A stretch of DNA of 11,046 nucleotides from DATJFH01 sp035495815 (GTDB lineage: Bacteria; Acidobacteriota; Terriglobia; Bryobacterales; Bryobacteraceae). Below, piece by piece: positions 6,529 through 11,046 of the stretch. Under the pieces are notes generated by a model. It saw only the letters and a program-made list of their open reading frames with translations. It made no database searches and was not told the DNA's origin. The position numbers and the translations under genes were made by a program. The stretch's first letter is position 1. Each line of letters begins with the position of its first letter. The DNA lies in NCBI GenBank assembly GCA_035495815.1, contig DATJFH010000076.1:1-11046 (forward strand), in the 5' to 3' direction.

Positions 6529-8691
6529 ATGCCCGAACTCAGATATTCCACACGCAGCGGTATCGCCGTGACTCGCGAGGCCTCCCGGATCAACTATAAA
6601 AAAGGACTGAGTAGTCTTTTGAAGGACCTGGACACCCATCGTGGTGTGTATCTTTCCTCCGGCTACGAATTCCCGGGAAGATATTCGCGCTGGGATTTCG
6701 CCTCCACCCGGCCGCCGCTCGAAATCATTGCCACCGGCCGGGACGTCGAATTCCGCCCGCTCAACCTCCGCGGCGAAATGTTGAGCCAGATGCTGCTGCC
6801 CATACTCGAACAGCATCCGCATTGGGACTCCTTCGGCCGTTACGGCGCCACGCTTCGTGGCCGTTTGAAGCCTCTGCCGAAACTGTTTTCCGAGGAGGAG
6901 CGCAGCAAGCAGCCCTCGGCGTTTTCCATCCTGCGAGCGCTGATTGACGAGTTCCGCCATCCCCAGGACGCCCGGCTGGCCCTGATCGGCGCATTCGGCT
7001 TTGATCTGCTCTATCAGTTCGAGCCGATCGAGAAAAAGCTGCCCCGCTCCGGACACAAAGACCTGCACCTCTACTTCTGCGATGAGATCTGGTCCATGGA
7101 CCGTAAGAAGGAGCAGATCGAGCGCTACCGGTGGGATTTTGAATACGAAGGCATTTCCACGCTGGCGCTCGACCGCTCCGCTCAGGCCGTTCCACCCGTC
7201 TCACCGGCTCCGGCGGGAAGCGAGGGCATCCGTTCGGACCACACTCCCGAAGAGTACATGGCGAACGTGGAAACAGTGCGCGCCGGCATGGCTCGCGGCG
7301 ATTACTACGAGGTCGTGCTGCGGCAGACGTTCCAGGCCCCCTATTCGGGCAAGGCGTCCGACCTTTTCCTGCGGATGCAGGAAGCGAGCCCCAGCCCCTA
7401 CGAGTTCCTCATCCAGTTCGGCGACGAGCAGCTCGTCGGCGCGTCTCCGGAAATGTTCGTGCGCATTGAAGGCGACCGGGTCGAAACCTGCCCTATCTCC
7501 GGCACCGCGCGCCGCACGGGCGATCCCTTCCGCGACGCGCAGAATATTCGTGACCTGCTCAACTCCACCAAGGAAGAATCCGAGCTCACCATGTGCACGG
7601 ACGTCGATCGCAACGACAAGTCGCGCGTGTGCAAACCCGGCTCCGTGAAGGTCATCGCCCGACGGCTGATCGAATCCTACGTCGGGCTGTTTCACACCGT
7701 GGATCACGTGGAAGGGTACCTCGAAGACGGCTTCGATTCCCTGGACGCGTTTCTCAGCCACATGTGGGCCGTGACGGTAATCGGGGCGCCAAAAAAGGCG
7801 GCCGCGCAGGCCATCGAGAACCTGGAGAAGGACGCCCGCGGCTGGTATGGCGGCGCGGTCGGAATGTTGAAATTGAATGGCGACATCAATACCGGCATTC
7901 TGATCCGCACCACGTACCTGCGCGATGGCATGGCCCGCTATCCGGCCGGCGCTACGCTGCTGTACGATTCCGTTCCCGCGATGGAGGAGCAGGAGACCCG
8001 TCTCAAAGCCACCGGATTTTTCCGCATTCTGGACGCCGTGAAGAAACCGCCGCCGCCCTCCGCTGTTCAGCCTCGTCCCGCAGAAGGGCTGAAACTGCTG
8101 CTCGTCGATAACGACGACTGCTTTATCCATACACTGGCCAACTACGCCCGCCAGACTGGCGCCGAGGTAGTGACGTACCGCGCCGGCTTCCCGCCTGAAA
8201 TCATCGCCCAGGTCGCGCCCGATCTGATCCTGATCTCGCCCGGTCCGGGACGTCCCGCCGATTTCGGCGTGCCGGGCGTGGTCCACCAAGCGGTGCGGCA
8301 GGGTATTCCGGTGTTCGGCGTCTGCCTCGGATTGCAAGGCGTGGTGGAAGCTTTCGGAGGAACGCTGGGCGTGCTGGGCTATCCCGTCCATGGCAAGCCT
8401 TCCTGGGTGACGCACTCCGGGAAAGGCGTTTTCGAAGGGCTTCCGGAGCGGTTCCAGGTAGGCCGCTATCACTCGCTGTTCGCCAATCGAGAGACCCTTC
8501 CGTCCTGCCTCGAGGTGACCGCCGAATCTGAGGACGGCGTCATCATGGCGGTGCGTCACCGGGAGCTGCCTGTCGAAGCGGTGCAGTTCCATCCCGAATC
8601 GATCCTCACTGCCGAAGGAGACTGCGGGATGCGCCTTATGGAAAACGTGATCCGCCAGTACCGGCAATGGCGCTCCTGCGCCGCCAGGTAG
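6529..8691 (+). CDS. trpEG: Fused anthranilate synthase, TrpE-TrpG in one chain
   Basis: Converts chorismate and glutamine to anthranilate, pyruvate and glutamate, the first step of tryptophan synthesis. The 720-residue chain has a TrpE N-terminal domain with SGYEFPGRYSRWD, a chorismate-binding domain at about 240-500 and a class I glutamine amidotransferase (TrpG) domain at about 521-720. The chorismate domain shows LVGASPEMFVRIEG, CPISGTARRTG, DVDRNDKSRVCKPGSV and AVTVIGAPKKAAAQAIE. The amidotransferase has nucleophile Cys599 in GVCLGLQG and His688/Glu690 in QFHPES, plus the oxyanion-type ISPGPG. This matches the fused, monofunctional-gene layout known from alphaproteobacteria (about 730 residues). 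The ATG at 6529 is preferred; a TTG at 6517 would add four residues. The ribosome binding site is weak (GAAAG). It stands alone: no other trp gene is in the window and no Trp attenuator precedes it. The related 2-amino-2-deoxyisochorismate synthase PhzE has the same domain order and is the main alternative. Confidence 0.92.
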   Translation: MPELRYSTRSGIAVTREASRINYKKGLSSLLKDLDTHRGVYLSSGYEFPGRYSRWDFASTRPPLEIIATGRDVEFRPLNLRGEMLSQMLLPILEQHPHWDSFGRYGATLRGRLKPLPKLFSEEERSKQPSAFSILRALIDEFRHPQDARLALIGAFGFDLLYQFEPIEKKLPRSGHKDLHLYFCDEIWSMDRKKEQIERYRWDFEYEGISTLALDRSAQAVPPVSPAPAGSEGIRSDHTPEEYMANVETVRAGMARGDYYEVVLRQTFQAPYSGKASDLFLRMQEASPSPYEFLIQFGDEQLVGASPEMFVRIEGDRVETCPISGTARRTGDPFRDAQNIRDLLNSTKEESELTMCTDVDRNDKSRVCKPGSVKVIARRLIESYVGLFHTVDHVEGYLEDGFDSLDAFLSHMWAVTVIGAPKKAAAQAIENLEKDARGWYGGAVGMLKLNGDINTGILIRTTYLRDGMARYPAGATLLYDSVPAMEEQETRLKATGFFRILDAVKKPPPPSAVQPRPAEGLKLLLVDNDDCFIHTLANYARQTGAEVVTYRAGFPPEIIAQVAPDLILISPGPGRPADFGVPGVVHQAVRQGIPVFGVCLGLQGVVEAFGGTLGVLGYPVHGKPSWVTHSGKGVFEGLPERFQVGRYHSLFANRETLPSCLEVTAESEDGVIMAVRHRELPVEAVQFHPESILTAEGDCGMRLMENVIRQYRQWRSCAAR

Positions 8692-9575
8692 CGGAGCCGG
8701 GCTCGGCCCTGCATCATACACTGAGGAAAGTGTTAGGCCTCTGGATTCTCGGATTGCTCGCAGCGCTCCGGCTGGCGGCGCAGTCCGTCGAGATTCATAC
8801 CGAATTCCTGCGAGTCAATCCACAGGGGGAGATCCTGCCCATCGACGCGACCCCGAAGCCGCGCGAAATCCTCTCGCCGGCGCTCGTTCGCAACGGGTTC
8901 ACGTCGTTCCACGTCGTGGTGCGGTCGCGCCGTCCGGTCAGCTACTTTCTGTTGACCGGCACGAACCCCCCGGACGTGCTGAGAACCGCAATATACAAGG
9001 AGAAGTTCGTCAAGCGCGGACAGGACTGGATTCCGGATGCGCTCGAACTTCTGACCCCGCCCAATTTCGCCGTACTTCCCGACCCCGAGATCGCCGTCCC
9101 CGGCCAGACTGCCGGCGTCTACCTCCTGGACGTCTGGGTCCCGCCCGAAACGCCCGCCGGGACCGTACGCCTCGAAGTTCAGGCCAAGGTCGGGGAGTGG
9201 ATTATTTACCCGATGGAAGCCCGGATACTCTCCGCGCGTGTACCCCCGGCGCCCAGGTCTGCGGCGACTCTTCCGGAGATCGGCCAGCGGGCGGATGAAT
9301 CGGCGATGGCGCCCCTGCTCGAGTATCTTGGTCCGCATGGCGAAGGACCCGCGGCCCTGCTGCCGTCTAAAAAGGCTCGGCCCGTCGAAGCCGTGCACCC
9401 GCGCAATCTGCGCGAGGTGATCCGCCGCAACGCCGAACAGGACATGGCGCTGGCCCGGACCCTCGATCTTAATACGGTTCTTCCGGCGATCAAGCAAAGA
9501 ATGCGGCCCGCATCCAGCGGCGGTGAGTGGTACTTGAGTGTTCGCGATCTGATTTACCGGCTCGCCTCCCGCTGA
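8667..9575 (+). CDS. Exported protein of unknown function with predicted beta-sandwich domain
   Basis: I do not recognise this family. From the ATG at 8667 it has 302 residues. A hydrophobic signal-peptide core (KVLGLWILGLLAALRLAAQS, 21-40) suggests export with cleavage near residue 39. Residues about 40-195 look all-beta. The phrase VYLLDVWVPPETPAGTVRLE resembles the edge strands of beta-sandwich domains that precede catalytic domains in some bacterial glycoside-hydrolase-like (DUF4091-type) proteins; this is a weak resemblance. Residues 196-302 are charged and helix-prone, containing NLREVIRRNAEQDMALAR, with no catalytic motif that I can see. The first 25 bases overlap trpEG, and the ATG gives an unusually long 20-residue region before the hydrophobic core. 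A GTG at 8730, after GAGGAAA, would remove that region and the overlap, but its spacing to the purine run is short and it leaves no basic n-region. The true start is therefore uncertain. Confidence 0.7.
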   Translation: MALLRRQVAEPGSALHHTLRKVLGLWILGLLAALRLAAQSVEIHTEFLRVNPQGEILPIDATPKPREILSPALVRNGFTSFHVVVRSRRPVSYFLLTGTNPPDVLRTAIYKEKFVKRGQDWIPDALELLTPPNFAVLPDPEIAVPGQTAGVYLLDVWVPPETPAGTVRLEVQAKVGEWIIYPMEARILSARVPPAPRSAATLPEIGQRADESAMAPLLEYLGPHGEGPAALLPSKKARPVEAVHPRNLREVIRRNAEQDMALARTLDLNTVLPAIKQRMRPASSGGEWYLSVRDLIYRLASR

Positions 9576-9604
9576 ACCAGCGGCACGACAAGGGTCCATC
9601 CGCG

Positions 9605-9640
9605 CCGGGCAAGGCGTCCCCCGGACATTCCTTTTTTTTT
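9605..9640 (+). terminator. Weak candidate terminator after the exported protein gene
   Basis: CCGGG (9605-9609) can pair with CCCGG (9620-9624) around a 10-base loop. A run of nine T follows at 9632-9640, but seven bases after the stem. The T run suits intrinsic termination; the short stem and the gap do not. The AT-rich stretch 9632-9658 could equally be an upstream promoter element for the next gene. The rest of the 147-bp spacer shows no clear -35/-10 pair. Confidence 0.3.
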
Positions 9641-9707
9641 CGCAAAAATTTCTTAAATCGTTCAGGTCTCCCAGCCCGGCGCTGACTCACACTGGAATCC
9701 CGGAAGG

Positions 9708-9714
9708 AAGGAGG
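9708..9714 (+). promoter_or_regulatory. Strong ribosome binding site
   Basis: AAGGAGG lies eight bases before the ATG at 9723, inside a repeated GGAAGGAAGGAGG purine run. It is the best Shine-Dalgarno sequence in the window and fixes the start of the following gene; it suggests high translation of that secreted product. Confidence 0.8.
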
Positions 9715-9722
9715 ACCCGAAT

Positions 9723-10709
9723 ATGCCCAAAAGAGTAGCTGCTTATACATTAGTGAGTCTCTGCGCCGCCCTTTGCCAAGCCGCGGCTCAGGCCCCGGAC
9801 ATCGTTACGCTGGAAATCGAGTGGGAAAACGGTGTGAACTACTTTGGGGACAATTCCGATCTGACCAAACTGGCGACGTCGCCCGTCACGGTCAATGCTA
9901 ACACCAGAAACTTCATGGAGGGCACTGCCATAGCCGATATCGTCTCGGTGAACGGCAAGCCCGCAAAGGGCTCCTGGGTCGGCAGGGCCCAGCTTGTCAT
10001 GCTTTTCCCGAATCCAGCGGTGGGCCAGGCGATCGGCGATATCGGTAGACCCGTCGTGGGTGACTTATACATCGAACTCCTCCAGGCTGACGGAACACGC
10101 ATCGGCACGATCACCGGCGTCGGTTCCCCGGTAGGGCCTCCTCCACCCGGATCACCCCCCGGTTTTACCGGGAACCTTACAGTTACGGGCGGCACCGGAG
10201 CTTTCCTGGGCGCCAGAGGCATGTTGACCGGTCCGCCTTATACTTTTCGCGCGGCTTCGATGCAGGAAGATCCCTCCAACAGAAGGGTAAATGGGGGTGG
10301 ACGCGGGCGTTATGTCGTTTATCTGATCCCGATGCTCAGGCCCGAAATCGTGGCCGGGGCAAGTGGACCCGGCGTGCTCCACGCCGATTTCTCGCCCGTG
10401 ACTCCGTCGCGGCCCGCGCGTTCGGGCGAAACGATCGTTCTCATGGCCACGGGCCTGGGTCCAACCCGCCCGGGTATGGCGCCCGGCACGCCGTTCCCGG
10501 AGAGTCCGGTGCAGGAGGTCAATTCGCCGCTGGAAGTCACTCTCAATGGGAAATCCGCAGAAGTATTGAATAAGATCGGCTGGCCGGGAATGACTGGCAC
10601 GTATCGTCTGGACATCAAGGTGCCGGATGGGACAACGCCGGGGATGGCGTCGCTCCAGGTAACTTCGGGCTTTGTCCCAGGACCTGAAGTGAGGGTGCCC
10701 ATACAGTAG
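9723..10709 (+). CDS. Secreted protein with dirigent/AOC-like motif and C-terminal TIGR03437 domain
   Basis: A 328-residue exported protein with no known role. A signal peptide covers residues 1-24, cleaved after AAAQA; its two cysteines do not form a lipobox. The middle part (about 26-205) contains TGGTGAFLGARG (155-166) and an adjoining GDLYIELLQADG. These resemble the motif TGGTG-A-F/Y-x-GARG of allene-oxide-cyclase/dirigent-type eight-stranded barrels found in bacterial secreted proteins. A proline-rich stretch (135-147) interrupts it and may be a loop. The C-terminal part, from about residue 213, fits TIGR03437, the Solibacter-type C-terminal domain: GETIVLMATGLGPT (235-248), a G-x-P-F-P-E-S-P region, VTLNGKSAEVL (272-282), the GMTGTYRLDIKVPDG stretch (289-303) and a final Val-Pro-Ile. 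That domain is found at the ends of many exported acidobacterial proteins; its job is unknown, with sorting or attachment possible. The domain call at the C-terminus is fairly firm; the barrel is inference. Start is fixed by AAGGAGG. Confidence 0.85.
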   Translation: MPKRVAAYTLVSLCAALCQAAAQAPDIVTLEIEWENGVNYFGDNSDLTKLATSPVTVNANTRNFMEGTAIADIVSVNGKPAKGSWVGRAQLVMLFPNPAVGQAIGDIGRPVVGDLYIELLQADGTRIGTITGVGSPVGPPPPGSPPGFTGNLTVTGGTGAFLGARGMLTGPPYTFRAASMQEDPSNRRVNGGGRGRYVVYLIPMLRPEIVAGASGPGVLHADFSPVTPSRPARSGETIVLMATGLGPTRPGMAPGTPFPESPVQEVNSPLEVTLNGKSAEVLNKIGWPGMTGTYRLDIKVPDGTTPGMASLQVTSGFVPGPEVRVPIQ

Positions 10710-11046
10710 CTATGGATCGGGCAACTGGATCCGGAACAGGTTCCGATGCTCCGTCGTTTTGACGTAAGCGAAAAAGGAAGGATCCGTACCCGGCGAAACA
10801 TCCCACCCTTCGATCAGACGGGCGCCGGCCAGGAGGCTTTGATCGGCCGGTCCGCGGATACCCGATGGCGGCAGCCTGGGTAGGGTTTCTCCAGGTGGAA
10901 CTGGAATCGCCAGAGTTCTGCCCGGGCTTGTCCGGGTCTTGGGGACCACGCCGACATAGAAGAACTTCCCGTCCGGAGCCCATGCAGTAGGACATCCGAA
11001 CGTACAGACTGGCACGGGGGCGCCGCCACGAACGGGAGCCGCAATG
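10710..11046 (-). CDS. C-terminal end of a PD40/TolB-like beta-propeller protein, 5' end beyond the window
   Basis: The minus-strand frame is open from the right edge to a TAG at 10712-10710, giving 111 C-terminal residues. AWAPDGKFFYVGV is a PD40-type propeller repeat (pattern W-x-P-D-G-K-x-x-Y-V). It is followed by TLAIPVPPGETLPRLPPSGI and the ending SFFAYVKTTEHRNLFRIQLP. I associate this ending with acidobacterial proteins that carry TolB-like propellers, often behind a eukaryotic-like Ser/Thr kinase or a winged-helix domain. The N-terminal domain lies outside the window, so kinase, regulator or plain sensor cannot be decided. An in-frame GTG at 11015 has no ribosome binding site and lies inside the repeat region, so it is not a credible start. 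The gene converges with the secreted-protein gene, with no bases between the stop codons. Confidence 0.72.
   Translation of the reverse strand, partial: IAAPVRGGAPVPVCTFGCPTAWAPDGKFFYVGVVPKTRTSPGRTLAIPVPPGETLPRLPPSGIRGPADQSLLAGARLIEGWDVSPGTDPSFFAYVKTTEHRNLFRIQLPDP

Noticed and set aside
7201..8721. 506-codon minus-strand open frame opposite trpEG
   Set aside because: The plus strand carries the intact chorismate and amidotransferase domains. The antisense frame stays open because of GC-rich codon use and has no recognisable domain.
8733..9599. 288-codon minus-strand open frame opposite the exported protein
   Set aside because: The plus frame has a clear export signal and sensible strand pattern. 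The minus frame has neither a ribosome binding site nor a motif, although with an unknown plus gene this choice is slightly less certain.
1..11046. Mobile elements, CRISPR arrays, tRNA or rRNA genes
   Set aside because: No transposase or integrase product, no regularly spaced repeats, and no cloverleaf-like or rRNA-like stretch was found by eye.

Overview
The window looks like chromosomal DNA from an Acidobacteriota bacterium of the Solibacteres/Bryobacterales type. The evidence is a high-GC, densely coding sequence, a secreted protein ending in what I read as the TIGR03437 domain (a family abundant in Candidatus Solibacter), a C-terminal PD40/TolB-like propeller fragment of the kind that lineage carries in many copies, and a YpdA-family reductase, which points to bacillithiol thiol chemistry. 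The placement rests on protein recognition by eye; no search was run.

Layout. Positions 1-3606 hold a minus-strand pair: alaS (alanyl-tRNA synthetase, complete) followed by a ypdA-like flavoprotein reductase whose last residues are cut by the left edge. They overlap by four bases (GTGA). A 259-bp divergent spacer carries the alaS promoter on the minus strand. On the plus strand it carries a strong extended -10 promoter with palindromes around the -35 position. This plus promoter drives a zinc-dependent polyol/sugar dehydrogenase and a rhamnulokinase (rhaB), which meet at a TGATG stop/start junction and look like a two-gene carbohydrate cassette (3869-6363). A 165-bp spacer with a candidate promoter and a 10-bp palindrome precedes a fused anthranilate synthase (TrpE-TrpG in one chain, 6529-8691), which stands alone without other trp genes. 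Its 3' end overlaps the start of an unrecognised exported protein (8667-9575). After an AT-rich spacer with a nine-T run and a very strong ribosome binding site comes a secreted protein (9723-10709). It has a dirigent/allene-oxide-cyclase-like motif in its middle and the TIGR03437 domain at its C-terminus. A convergent minus-strand gene (10710 to beyond the right edge) encodes the end of a PD40/TolB-like beta-propeller protein. The two stop codons abut exactly (TAG|CTA).

How the genes work together. alaS-ypdA is a housekeeping translation/redox pair. The dehydrogenase and RhaB plausibly act in sequence (polyol to ketose to ketose-1-phosphate) or serve L-rhamnose breakdown, but no isomerase, aldolase or transporter is visible. 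trpEG commits chorismate to anthranilate. The right third is lineage-specific envelope/secretome material. No mobile elements, tRNAs, rRNAs or CRISPR arrays were seen. The window is mostly ordinary core metabolism; the best leads are the substituted redox residue in YpdA, the dehydrogenase-RhaB cassette with its short-leader promoter, and the two uncharacterised exported proteins.
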